Shown: in pieces, positions 1 to 8,302 of the stretch | Numbering within the stretch: the stretch's first letter is position 1 | Layout: each line of letters begins with the position of its first letter | Translations under genes and position numbers: made by a program | Notes under the pieces: generated by a model | Told to the model about the DNA's origin: nothing | Database searches by the model: none | Seen by the model: only the letters and a program-made list of their open reading frames with translations | NCBI GenBank assembly: GCA_002498385.1 | Contig: DAHH01000006.1 | Coordinates: 12,546 to 42,721 of the forward strand | DNA: 30,176 nt | From: Methanobacterium sp. UBA410 | GTDB lineage: Archaea > Methanobacteriota > Methanobacteria > Methanobacteriales > Methanobacteriaceae | Reading direction: 5' to 3'

Positions 1-213
1 CTAAAAGTAAAATCTAAAAGTAAGAGGAAACCTTCAATTGATAAACATGGAAGCTTCAACTTTGAACCTGGGAGCTCAAGTTTGAAGTCCCCAAATTCTA
101 AACCAATTTTATTTTTGGATGGGTTGCCTGTGAACAATTTTAATGTGAATCCTGTTTTTATTTGTTTTTTGTTTTTTTATGTGTTACCTGTTCTGCTGTT
201 CTTGTTTGCTTAA
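1..213 (+). CDS. Possible 3' end of a membrane protein gene (partial)
   Basis: Frame 1 is open from the first base to a TAA at 211-213, giving 70 codons. The visible piece is a Lys/Ser-rich hydrophilic stretch (about residues 1-35), a short linker and a strongly hydrophobic C-terminus (FLFFYVLPVLLFLFA at the end) that could be a membrane anchor. An open frame of this length is uncommon in DNA this AT-rich but can arise by chance, and T-rich DNA gives hydrophobic codons automatically. The upstream part lies outside the window, so no family can be named. It could equally be non-coding. Confidence 0.3.
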   Translation, partial: LKVKSKSKRKPSIDKHGSFNFEPGSSSLKSPNSKPILFLDGLPVNNFNVNPVFICFLFFYVLPVLLFLFA

Positions 214-558
214 CAGGTTTATATGTGTGAAACTGTTTATTTTGGGTTTTTTTGTTTTAAGTTTGTTTTTTTAGTTTTGGAATGCGTTTATTCATTATAT
301 TTGTTTAGGTTTTAAGATAAAAACGGAAGTTTTATATCATTGTGAATTATTACTTTGATATGGATATGGAATAATGGTGTTAAACCTTTAGTTCAACGAT
401 TACAGCATAAAAACAGTCCTGAGAGGTGCTTTCACAAATTCGTTTTCAGGTTACCCCTTTTGTGAATTTCTGAAAGTTTTTCATTGATTATCACTTATAT
501 CGCTTTAACTGTTTTAGTCCATACCCGAAAACGAGCACAAAGGAGGTGAAAAAGACCA
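214..558 (+). promoter_or_regulatory. Promoter and leader region of the adhesin gene
   Basis: No gene is visible in these 345 bases. A TATA-like box (CTTATATC, 494-501) would put transcription start near 522. An inverted pair TTCACAAA (431-438) / TTTGTGAA (459-466) lies just upstream of it and may be an operator or a hairpin. A strong ribosome site AGGAGGTGA at 541-549 sits 9 bases before the ATG at 559. The TATA and operator assignments are by eye. Confidence 0.45.
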
Positions 559-3500
559 ATGCAAAACAAAAAACTACTTTTCCAAATCCCATTGTTAGCT
601 CTTGGCGTTCTGGTTCTATTCTCTTTCGGTTTCAACACTGCTGCTGCGGCAGATGCATCGCAGATCTACGTCAGCACGCAGGGAAACGACACATGGGACG
701 GACAATCCGCCACGTATAATGATACAACTGGAAGCGGACCTAAAGCCACGATAAACAACGCCACAGGAACTGTAACTGCAAACGGAACAGTTTACATAGC
801 AAACGGAACCTACAACGAATCAGGAATAAACATCAACACCAACATGACAATAATCGGTGAAAGCCAGCAGAACACTCTAATTAACGGGACAAACAACAAC
901 GGAAACTCCATATTCCACATAACAAGCGGAATGAACGTAAACATCAGTAATTTAACACTCACAGGTAATTACGGAGCTATCTGGAACGATGGAACATTAA
1001 CTGTGGATAACTGTAATTTCACGGGTAACTATGCATTTAATGGTGGAGCTATCTGGAACGATGGAAATTTAACAGTGAAAAGCAGTACTTTCACGGGTAA
1101 CTCTGCATTTAATGGTGGAGCTATTTACAGTGAAATTGACAATTATCAGGGAACAGAACCAGTAACATTAACAGTGAACAACTGCACCTTCACAGATAAC
1201 AATGCAAATAGTGGTAATGGCGGAGCTATTTACAGTCATATTAGCGGTTACTCTGGAACAGGAGCATTAACATTAACAGTGAACAACTGCACCTTCACAG
1301 GTAACAATGCAACTTACCAGGGTGGAGCTATCTACAATGCGATTTATCCTTACTCTGGAGGACCCTTAACAGTAACAATGGACAATTGCACCTTCACAGA
1401 TAACAATGCAACTTCCTATGGTGGAGCTATCTACAATTACATTTACAGTTCCCAGGGAACAGGAGCATTAACAGCAGCAGTGAATAACTGCACATTCACC
1501 GGTAACAATGCAACTTACTATGGTGGAGCTGTCTACAATTACATTTGCACTGAAAATGGAACAAGAGCATTAACAACAACAATGGATAACAACAGTTTCA
1601 CAGGTAACAATGCAACTTCCTATGGTGGAGCTATCTACAATTGTATTTGCAATGAAAATGGAACAGGAGCATTAACAGCAGCAGTGGATAACAACAGTTT
1701 CACGGATAACAATGCAAATGGTGGTGGAGCTATCTACAATTACATTGAAACTGAAAATGGAACAGGAACATTAACAGCAACAATGGATAACAACAGTTTC
1801 ACAGGTAACAATGCAACCTATAGTGGCGGAGCTATCTACAATTACATTTACAGTTACCAGGGAACAGGAGCATTAACAGTGACAGTGAATAACAACAGTT
1901 TCACAGGTAACAATGCAACCTATAATGGTGGAGCTATTTTCAGCGAGATTGACAGTTACTCTGGAACAGAAATAACAGTAACAGGGAGTAACAACAGTTT
2001 CATAAATAACTCTGCAAATAATGGTGGAGCTGTTTATAATGATATTTACAGTTCCCAGGGAACAGGAGCATTAACAGCAGCAGTGGATAACAACAGTTTC
2101 ACAGGTAACAATGCAACTAATGGTGATGGTGGAGCTATCTACAATTGCATTTACACTGAAAATGGAACAGGAACATTAACAGCAACAATGAATAACTGCA
2201 CCTTCACAGGTAACAATGCAACATTTGGTGGAGCTATCTACAGTGTGGGAACTTTAACAGTGCATAACAGCAGTTTCACTGGTAACTCTGCAGAGTATGG
2301 TGGAGCTATCTACAATGATGAAGGAATGCTGGCGGTGAGTAACTCTACTTTCATAGGTAACTCTGCCTCCTACAATGGTGGTGCTATCTACAGTTATATT
2401 GAGCAGGGAGATGGAGGAACCTTAAAAGTTGATAACAGTACACTCACAGGTAACAATGTAGCAACAGATGGTTTTGGTGGTGCCATTTACAGTTACGACA
2501 ATTCGAATAATGTAACTGTTAACTTCAACAGGATTGTTGGGAATGGTCCAAATGAGATTTACAGTGACACAGGTACATTGAACGCCACGCTTAACTGGTG
2601 GGGTTCAAATGCAGATCCGTCTGTTTACGTTTCTGGCGTTAACGGCGGCAGTGTTAACGTAACTCCATGGTTGATTTTGAACATCACTGCAGATCCTTCA
2701 AGCATAATCTGTGGCGGTAACTCAACTGTAACCACTGATCTGCAGTATGACAGTGGAATTTTAAGTGATCCAAGCAATCCAGAACTTTATTACCACGACC
2801 CTGCAGCAGGCCACGTGCCCGACGTACCTGTAAGTTTCACAGCAACCAACGGAACCATCGATCCAGTGTCAGGTGCTCTGGTTTCGGGTAATGCCGCAAC
2901 CGTGTTTACAGCAACTCATGGAAGTATAGGCAACGTTACAGCAACGGTTGACAGCCAGCCAGTTTCAGCGCTCATCAACATCAACCCAGCATCAACCCAA
3001 CTTGTTGTGGGTAATGCGACGGTTACAGACGGTCAGAATGCTACTTTAAACGCCACTTTAACCGACGGTAACGGCCATCCCTTGAGCCAGCAGCCTGTTA
3101 CGTTCAACGTTAACGGTACAGGTTACCCTGCAGTTACAGGTGCTGACGGTGTGGCTACGGTACAGTACCCATCTTCACATGCTGGAACTTACCCTGTAAC
3201 AGTTAGCTACCCAGGAACAGCTGATTATGCTGCGTCTTGTGGTGCTGAAACGTTAACTGTGGATCCTGCATCCTACCTGTACATGAACGTTACAACGTCA
3301 AACGGTAACCCTACTGTGGGTCAAACATTTGTTGTGACCTACAAGCTCAGTAACAACGGCCCAGACAACGCAACAAACGTTGTGATGACTTTACAGGTGC
3401 CCGAGGGTCTTGAGTTTGTAACAGCAAACGTTGATAGTGGAGCATGGAGCTACAACGCTGCAAACAGAACCTTGACCTGGACCCTGGAAAACGTGCCTGT

Positions 3501-3804
3501 AGGAGACCCATACCTCAACATTACCATGGAATCACTATCTGCTGGGACCCAGACCATCAACGGCCCATCCTTAACATCAGGAACATTCAACATAAACACA
3601 CATAACATGCCGACAATAACCATAGACACACAAGCACAGCAAAATAACAACAACGGTTCTACAGGAACCATCACAAACGGTTCAAACACGGTAAAAGCTG
3701 CAACACATGAAGTTGCAATGCAAAAAACAGGTGCACCCCTTGCAGAATTAGTGCTGGCAATACTTGCAGTGCTTGGAGGAGTACTCGTACCCAGAAGGAA
3801 GTAA
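559..3804 (+). CDS. Adhesin-like surface protein: beta-helix repeats, Ig-like and DUF11 domains
   Basis: A 1081-aa secreted, membrane-anchored surface protein. Residues 1-31 are a signal peptide (KK, a hydrophobic core, then an Ala-rich end). About 35-700 is an Asn/Thr/Gly-rich right-handed parallel beta-helix region of the kind called Chlam_PMP or beta-helix repeats, with 16 GGA[IV][YFW] turns spaced about 25-35 residues. About 706-805 and 812-903 are two Ig-like (Big-type) domains. About 906-1010 is a DUF11-type domain with the NNGPDNATNV signature. An Asn-rich linker and a C-terminal membrane helix followed by RRK end the protein. This architecture matches adhesin-like proteins of Methanobacteriales, thought to act in surface contact with partners or substrates. 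Many NxS/T sequons suggest N-glycosylation, possibly by the glycan locus downstream. The ribosome site at 541-549 fixes the start. The ligand is unknown. Confidence 0.9.
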   Translation: MQNKKLLFQIPLLALGVLVLFSFGFNTAAAADASQIYVSTQGNDTWDGQSATYNDTTGSGPKATINNATGTVTANGTVYIANGTYNESGININTNMTIIGESQQNTLINGTNNNGNSIFHITSGMNVNISNLTLTGNYGAIWNDGTLTVDNCNFTGNYAFNGGAIWNDGNLTVKSSTFTGNSAFNGGAIYSEIDNYQGTEPVTLTVNNCTFTDNNANSGNGGAIYSHISGYSGTGALTLTVNNCTFTGNNATYQGGAIYNAIYPYSGGPLTVTMDNCTFTDNNATSYGGAIYNYIYSSQGTGALTAAVNNCTFTGNNATYYGGAVYNYICTENGTRALTTTMDNNSFTGNNATSYGGAIYNCICNENGTGALTAAVDNNSFTDNNANGGGAIYNYIETENGTGTLTATMDNNSFTGNNATYSGGAIYNYIYSYQGTGALTVTVNNNSFTGNNATYNGGAIFSEIDSYSGTEITVTGSNNSFINNSANNGGAVYNDIYSSQGTGALTAAVDNNSFTGNNATNGDGGAIYNCIYTENGTGTLTATMNNCTFTGNNATFGGAIYSVGTLTVHNSSFTGNSAEYGGAIYNDEGMLAVSNSTFIGNSASYNGGAIYSYIEQGDGGTLKVDNSTLTGNNVATDGFGGAIYSYDNSNNVTVNFNRIVGNGPNEIYSDTGTLNATLNWWGSNADPSVYVSGVNGGSVNVTPWLILNITADPSSIICGGNSTVTTDLQYDSGILSDPSNPELYYHDPAAGHVPDVPVSFTATNGTIDPVSGALVSGNAATVFTATHGSIGNVTATVDSQPVSALININPASTQLVVGNATVTDGQNATLNATLTDGNGHPLSQQPVTFNVNGTGYPAVTGADGVATVQYPSSHAGTYPVTVSYPGTADYAASCGAETLTVDPASYLYMNVTTSNGNPTVGQTFVVTYKLSNNGPDNATNVVMTLQVPEGLEFVTANVDSGAWSYNAANRTLTWTLENVPVGDPYLNITMESLSAGTQTINGPSLTSGTFNINTHNMPTITIDTQAQQNNNNGSTGTITNGSNTVKAATHEVAMQKTGAPLAELVLAILAVLGGVLVPRRK
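952..2510 (+). repeat. In-gene tandem repeats coding beta-helix coils
   Basis: The beta-helix part of the adhesin is built from imperfect tandem units of roughly 75-105 bases. Each encodes a pattern like [ND]N[CN][TS]FTGNNAT..GGAIYN followed by a variable Y/E/Q-rich hairpin. Between about 1180 and 2240 the units are nearly identical at the DNA level (for example GGTGGAGCTATCTACAATTA recurs), which points to recent unit duplication or gene conversion. Toward both ends the units diverge. Confidence 0.85.
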
Positions 3805-3816
3805 ACAACCCCAAAA

Positions 3817-3838
3817 TTTTTCTTTTTTTCTTTTTTTT
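3817..3838 (+). terminator. Oligo-T terminator after the adhesin gene
   Basis: A run of 22 pyrimidines with T-tracts of 5, 7 and 8 follows the adhesin stop codon by 12 bases, with no strong hairpin. Oligo-T tracts in the non-template strand are the usual intrinsic terminators of archaea. Confidence 0.7.
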
Positions 3839-3873
3839 AAGGTTTGAAAATAAGTAAATTGAAAGTAAAGTAG

Positions 3874-3909
3874 GAATAAATTTTGCATGCAGTTGAATAC
3901 AATTTCTAT
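3874..3909 (+). repeat. Diverged copy 1 of the HEPN/MNT-flanking repeat
   Basis: Matches the repeat at 5233-5268 at 31 of 36 positions, including the shared block TTGAATACAATTT. It lies just after the adhesin terminator, about 350 bases upstream of copy 2. Confidence 0.55.
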
Positions 3910-4111
3910 TGACCCCTTTCTCAGGAGCACCTAAAACCGGATTCTTAAAAGTTTTACATCCCATGAAAACTGTTTATTGGAAAGCTATAAAAACATTTTT
4001 TTTAGGTTATAAAAACATTTAAAAACATTTTTTTATTATTTAAAAAGTTTAACTGGCTAAATTAATTAAATACAATCGTGCACCAGTTTTTTTACCGGAA
4101 AGTAAAAGGAA

Positions 4112-4142
4112 GTTGCGCCCGCAACATATCATAATGGTGATA
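4112..4142. promoter_or_regulatory. Two adjacent palindromes
   Basis: GTTGCG-CC-CGCAAC (4112-4125) is a perfect GC-rich dyad in very AT-rich DNA, followed at once by TATCA-N6-TGATA (4127-4142). Both have the size of protein-binding sites. They lie about 130 bases before the HTH-MNT gene, but the gene they control, if any, is unknown. Confidence 0.35.
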
Positions 4143-4225
4143 CAATGAGTATTACATAGTTATGTGGATTAAATTATATTTGTGCTTTTTTTTGTCTGGA
4201 GATCCAAAGGTGTCAAATTTTGTAA

Positions 4226-4265
4226 AATTGAGTAAATTTTTTATACAATTGAATACAATTTTTAT
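4226..4265 (+). promoter_or_regulatory. Repeat copy 2, overlapping the promoter of the HEPN/MNT pair
   Basis: A 40-base element matching 5229-5268 at 39 of 40 positions, with the last 33 bases identical. It contains the TATA-like TTTTTTATA (about 4237-4245), which lies about 25 bases before the ATG at 4268, so the mRNA is probably leaderless. A near-palindrome centred on CAATTG (TATACAATTGAATA) lies between the TATA box and the start. That position would suit autorepression by the winged-helix protein encoded next; this role is inferred. Confidence 0.6.
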
Positions 4266-4267
4266 TC

Positions 4268-4903
4268 ATGTTGGGAAAGCTCTTCACATCCAAGACCCGG
4301 GTCAAAATTTTAACACTCTTCACCATGAATCCAGGAAAAGAAATGTTTATAAGGGAGATTTCCCGAGCCACAGATGAAAACATCAATGCAGTGAGAAGGG
4401 AACTATCCAATCTGGAGGAAATAGGACTTTTAATGAGTGAGAAAAAAGGAAATATGAAGTATTATACTGTGAGAAAGGACTTCCCTATATACAAGGAACT
4501 TAAAAGTATAGTGCTGAAAACAGAGGGAGCGTCAAAATTCCTGAAGGACAACTTAAAAGAGATGAAAAATATCAAGCTGGCCTTTATCTATGGTTCATTT
4601 GCAAGAGGAGAGGCCACAGCAGCCAGTGATATAGACATTTTTCTGGTGGGAAACCTGGACGAGGACCAGTTGGTAAGAGAAGTATTAAAATTAGAGAAAG
4701 TTTTATTAAGGGATGTCAACTACACCCTATTCAGCCCGGAGGAATTTGAGGGGAGGATCAACGCAGAGGATCCATTCGTTTTAAACGTTCTGAGGGAACC
4801 AAAAATAATGATAACTGGTGATTTAAAATGCTTGAAAAGCTCGAAAGGGAAGGTTACATCAAAAGATTATCCCACTCAACTAAACAGGTTGAAAAATCCT
4901 TAG
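4268..4903 (+). CDS. HTH-MNT nucleotidyltransferase, antitoxin-like partner of HEPN protein
   Basis: A 211-aa protein. Residues about 5-70 form a winged helix-turn-helix (KTRVKILTLF, then IREISRATDENINAVRRELSNLEEIGLL). Residues about 100-175 are a minimal nucleotidyltransferase with GSFARG at 109-114 and the metal-binding pair D121/D123 (SDIDIFLVG). MNT proteins paired with HEPN proteins are known to adenylylate or otherwise neutralise the HEPN partner. The wing domain suggests it also binds DNA, most simply the repeat over its own promoter. There is no ribosome site; a TATA-like box 25 bases upstream argues for a leaderless transcript starting at this ATG. Its last 76 bases overlap the HEPN gene in another frame. 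It could instead be a regulator with little antitoxin activity. Confidence 0.85.
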   Translation: MLGKLFTSKTRVKILTLFTMNPGKEMFIREISRATDENINAVRRELSNLEEIGLLMSEKKGNMKYYTVRKDFPIYKELKSIVLKTEGASKFLKDNLKEMKNIKLAFIYGSFARGEATAASDIDIFLVGNLDEDQLVREVLKLEKVLLRDVNYTLFSPEEFEGRINAEDPFVLNVLREPKIMITGDLKCLKSSKGKVTSKDYPTQLNRLKNP

Positions 4904-5238
4904 AACTTGCAGAAAGGGACATGGAAGTTGCAAGATCCATACTAAACCAAAATTATGACTGGGCGTTTAACATAGCTTACAACTCTATTTTACAGGCAGT
5001 TCGCGCCTTGATGTTCAGCAAGGGTTACAGAGCTTCAAGCAGAAACTCACACATAGCCACAGTGAAGTTTGCAGAGATATTCTTAGATGAAAAAGATGTT
5101 CTCTACCTGGATAGAATGCGCAGGAAAAGGCACAAATCTGTTTATGATATTGCAGGAGCCATTTCACTAATTGAAGCTAAAAATGCGATTTCAGAGGCTG
5201 AAAAGATTACGGGTGAGATTAAAAGGATAATTGAATAA
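4828..5238 (+). CDS. HEPN-domain protein (toxin-like partner of MNT)
   Basis: A 136-aa all-helical HEPN protein. The opening MLEKLEREGYIKRL, the helix with SLELAERDMEVARSIL, and YDWAFNIAYNSILQAVRALMFSKGYR are typical of the family. An R-rich motif ending in His (R96-M-R98-R99-K-R101-H102) matches the R-x4-6-H signature of HEPN ribonucleases. With the MNT protein it forms the common archaeal HEPN/MNT module, a toxin-antitoxin system in tested members. The start at 4828 lies inside the MNT gene (76-base overlap), which implies translational coupling. The next in-frame ATG (4921) would remove the conserved N-terminus, so the early start is preferred. RNase activity is inferred from the motif. 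Confidence 0.85.
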   Translation: MLEKLEREGYIKRLSHSTKQVEKSLELAERDMEVARSILNQNYDWAFNIAYNSILQAVRALMFSKGYRASSRNSHIATVKFAEIFLDEKDVLYLDRMRRKRHKSVYDIAGAISLIEAKNAISEAEKITGEIKRIIE

Positions 5239-5268
5239 ATTTTTTATACAATTGAATACAATTTTTAT
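5229..5268 (+). repeat. Repeat copy 3, directly after the HEPN gene
   Basis: 39 of 40 bases match 4226-4265, exactly 1003 bases away. The copy starts inside the last codons of the HEPN gene and ends 30 bases after its stop. No gene starts just downstream, so it is either a second operator, a terminator-like T-rich end, or a scar left when the module moved. Confidence 0.8.
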
Positions 5269-5931
5269 ACAACCTGATTTTCAGATGTGGATTTACACCC
5301 CTTAAAAACAATGAGTACAATCTCTAAAAGTGTAGATTCTAAAAAATTACATGAAATAAATCTGTAAACACAAAAAGATGTTTTTTATTCTTCAATTGTT
5401 AAATGTGAGTCTAAAACTTAAATTCAGTTCCATAAATAAAAAAAACACTGTTATCCCTTTTTTAGATGCATTGCAAACTATTTATAGGTTCTATCCATTT
5501 TTTACTTCGTTTTAAATTCATTGTTCAGTCTTCTAAATTTCTTATACACAAGAATATATAACCCTTTATAAATGCTTATTTACAAAAATACATGGATTTA
5601 ATAGTTTTGAAATATAAAGAAAATATTCCTGTCCTCTTTTTAAACGTACTCCTACATCTCAACCCATTTAAAATCATAGCAAACATAGAAAAATTCTATG
5701 ATCCCTATGTTATTTATGGTTGACAGTGATCTCCTCTAGATCCTAGAAAACTAGAAAAGATCATAAAAATTATCCATTTTTTCAATACCTTTTTATTGTA
5801 GGACTATAAAGACATGTTTAAATATAAGTAATCCAAAAAGGCTGGATTTTATCCAGATAAAAAGAAATTCAACACGTTAAAATCACCACCCAGCAACATT
5901 TTTTTTGATAGTGTAAAAAGAGAGGTCTAAA
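5269..5931. promoter_or_regulatory. Long AT-rich intergenic region before the histidine kinase
   Basis: No convincing gene in 663 bases. A TATA-like TTTAAATATAAG (about 5818-5829) would start transcription near 5847, on top of a 15-base palindrome CTGGAT-TTT-ATCCAG (5842-5856), a plausible operator. A purine-rich ribosome site (GAGAGGT, about 5920-5926) precedes the ATG at 5932. The rest (5269-5800) is AT-rich with no structure I can support. Confidence 0.45.
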
Positions 5932-8163
5932 ATGAAAACCAGAAAAGATCTGGAAAGTGATGCCCTTCAACCAGAAACAGGCATCAAAGATTTTAGAAAA
6001 AGAGACCATCAGAGCAGCAAAAAAGGCAGCGCAGAAGAATTTCAGGATGTTGAAAGGTTAAAAAAGAGTGAGGAAATGTACCGCCTCCTAGCAGACAGCA
6101 GCCCCGACGTGATATACAGAATTTCCATTCCAGAGGGACGCTATGAATACATAAGTCCATCCTGCACAGTTAAATGCGGCCGCAGTCCTGAAGAATTTTA
6201 CAGGCAAAAATTCCTCATAAATGAAATGCTGCACCCGGACTGCAAGGACACCTTCAGCGGTAAATTCATGGAGAACCTCAAGGAGAAATCCACATCCCGC
6301 GTGGAGTACAGAATAATCCACAAGTCAGGAGAAGTTATCTGGGTTTCACAAAACGACGTACTTATAAGGGATAAAAATGGAAACCCAGTGGCAGTGCAGG
6401 GAATTGCCAGAGACGTAACAGAGAAAAAACAGGCAGAAGAGATAAAAGCCAAATTTGAATCCATAGTGGAACACTCAAACGATGCCATCATCTCCAAAAA
6501 CCTTAAGGGTATTGTAACAAGCTGGAACCACGCCGCAGAGAAGATTTATGGTTACTCAAAGGATGAAATGCTGGGAAAGTCCACAGCAGGACTCGTACCT
6601 GAAGGCCAGGAAATATCCCTCCAGGTAAGCCACGATGAGAACTATGACACCGTGAGGATCAGGAAAGACGGGAAACCCATCAACGTCTCCTTAACCATTT
6701 CACCTGTGAAAAACAGCCAGGGCAAGGTAAAAGGGATTTCAATCATATCTCGAGATGTAACCCGGGATAAAAAGGCAGAAAAAAAGCTTAAAACCAGCGA
6801 AGAACGTTACAAGCTCCTGGTGGAAAATGTTCCAGTTGGAATACTCCACCTCGATAGACGTGGGAAGGTTACCGGTGCCAACCCAAAGTACCTGGAGATA
6901 CTGGGCTCGAAATCTGAAGACCACACCTGTGACGCTAAGGTGCCAAATCTTCATGAAATTGAGAGCAAACTTGGGGCATCCGAATTTTCAGGTAAATTCA
7001 GGGAGTGCCTGGAAACTGGTGAAACCATTAAAGGTGAGTACAAGTGCGTATCTGCCCCAAAGTACCTGCAGTACAACATCACACCAATTCTGGACCCTGA
7101 AAACAAAGTTACAGGTGCTATAGGGGCATGTATTGACATAACTGAGCGTAAAAAAATGGGTGAAGCCCTGCACGAGAGTGAGGAGAAGTTTCGCGAGGTG
7201 TTCCAGAACATCAGCGATGCAGTGTTCCTCTCCGAGATCAAGGACTGTGCCGTTGGAAACTTCATGGAGGTGAACGATGTTGCCTGCAGGAAGCTGGGCT
7301 ACAGCCGGGAGAAACTGCTTAAAATGTCCTACACCGATATCAGCGACCCCCAGCTTGTGGACGAACTATCCTCCCATCTTGGTGAACTCTACAATGATAA
7401 AAGGGTGAGTTTTGAATGCGCACTTGTAACTGAGGATGGTCCTGTGCCCTTTGATTTTAACTGCCACATCTTCGAGCTGAACGGGAGGCCCGTTGCAGTT
7501 TCAGTTGCCCGTAACATTGCAGATAGAAAAAAAGCTGAAAAGGTGGTGAAAGACTCCCTGAAGGAGAAGGAACTGCTCCTGAAGGAGATACACCACAGGG
7601 TTAAAAACAACCTCATGGTAATATCAAGCCTTCTGAACATGCAGTCCCGCCAGATAAAGGACCAAAAAGTTGTAAGCCTCCTGAAAGACAGCCAGAGCCG
7701 TGCTCGTTCCATGGCAATCATCCATGAGAAGCTCTACGGTTCAAACAACCTCAAGAAGATAAACTTCGGCGACTACATCAGGGACTTTACAGGGGAACTC
7801 TTCAAAACCTACTCAACACGCCCAGGCCTGAAGCTTGAAATGGAAGTGGAGGACCTGATGCTGGACATCAACACCTCCATACCCCTGGGACTCATTGTAA
7901 ACGAACTCGTATCAAACAGCCTCAAGTACGCGTTCACCGAGGAAAATGAGGGCACCGTGACTGTCAAGTTCCACAGGGAAGACGACCTCTACACCCTGAC
8001 AGTTGCAGACGACGGCGTGGGCATGCCCGACAACTTCCAGAAAAAAGAATCCCTGGGACTGAACCTGGTGAAGAGCCTGACAAAACAACTGGACGGCGAA
8101 CTGGAACTCGACAGGACACATGGTACACACTTTCAAATAAGGTTCAGGGAGGCTGAGTTTTAG
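5932..8163 (+). CDS. Multi-PAS sensor histidine kinase (HisKA_2 type)
   Basis: A 743-aa soluble sensor kinase. Four PAS domains lie at about 47-170, 172-290, 290-415 and 420-540; several end in the D[IV]T..KK[AM] linker typical of PAS/PAC. A HisKA_2 dimerisation domain follows, with KEIHHRVKNN giving the phospho-acceptor His554 (or 555), and then a HATPase domain with N-box NELVSNSLKYAF, G1 box DDGVGMP and G2 box GLNLV. No membrane segments are present, so the signal is probably cytoplasmic (redox, ligand or light); no cofactor residue can be identified with confidence. Methanogens carry many such kinases, often without a linked response regulator, and none is encoded nearby. The start has a good ribosome site. 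Confidence 0.92.
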   Translation: MKTRKDLESDALQPETGIKDFRKRDHQSSKKGSAEEFQDVERLKKSEEMYRLLADSSPDVIYRISIPEGRYEYISPSCTVKCGRSPEEFYRQKFLINEMLHPDCKDTFSGKFMENLKEKSTSRVEYRIIHKSGEVIWVSQNDVLIRDKNGNPVAVQGIARDVTEKKQAEEIKAKFESIVEHSNDAIISKNLKGIVTSWNHAAEKIYGYSKDEMLGKSTAGLVPEGQEISLQVSHDENYDTVRIRKDGKPINVSLTISPVKNSQGKVKGISIISRDVTRDKKAEKKLKTSEERYKLLVENVPVGILHLDRRGKVTGANPKYLEILGSKSEDHTCDAKVPNLHEIESKLGASEFSGKFRECLETGETIKGEYKCVSAPKYLQYNITPILDPENKVTGAIGACIDITERKKMGEALHESEEKFREVFQNISDAVFLSEIKDCAVGNFMEVNDVACRKLGYSREKLLKMSYTDISDPQLVDELSSHLGELYNDKRVSFECALVTEDGPVPFDFNCHIFELNGRPVAVSVARNIADRKKAEKVVKDSLKEKELLLKEIHHRVKNNLMVISSLLNMQSRQIKDQKVVSLLKDSQSRARSMAIIHEKLYGSNNLKKINFGDYIRDFTGELFKTYSTRPGLKLEMEVEDLMLDINTSIPLGLIVNELVSNSLKYAFTEENEGTVTVKFHREDDLYTLTVADDGVGMPDNFQKKESLGLNLVKSLTKQLDGELELDRTHGTHFQIRFREAEF

Positions 8164-8302
8164 TTTATGGGAGATAATGTGCGTTTAAAGGGCATGGTTA
8201 ACGTTAATGGTTAGCCATTAAATTTTATCATAACAGTTATATAATAAATATTACAGAGTACACTGTGGTAAGCACTTTACCTCCGAAAACTTTGGCGAAA
8301 TT

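Larger units (their letters stand above)
3839..4225. other. Gene-free region upstream of the HEPN/MNT pair
   Basis: No convincing gene. It holds the diverged repeat copy at 3874-3909, a low-complexity stretch with TATAAAAACATTTTTTTT-like units at about 3985-4035, and two adjacent palindromes at 4112-4142. Open frames on both strands here are short, low-complexity and lack ribosome sites. Confidence 0.5.

Noticed and set aside
958..2510. CRISPR array or tandem satellite
   Set aside because: The repeats are in frame throughout one gene and code for beta-helix turns; there are no spacers.
3671..3964. Minus-strand open frames over the adhesin end and terminator
   Set aside because: Low-complexity Lys/Leu-rich translation of T-tracts and antisense of the adhesin; no start signals.
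4226..5268. Insertion sequence ends
   Set aside because: The flanking repeats are direct, not inverted, and no transposase lies between them.
5592..5723. 43-aa open frame MDLIVLKYKEN... in the gene-free region before the kinase
   Set aside because: No ribosome site, the only TATA-like box is too close, and the length is within chance for this DNA.
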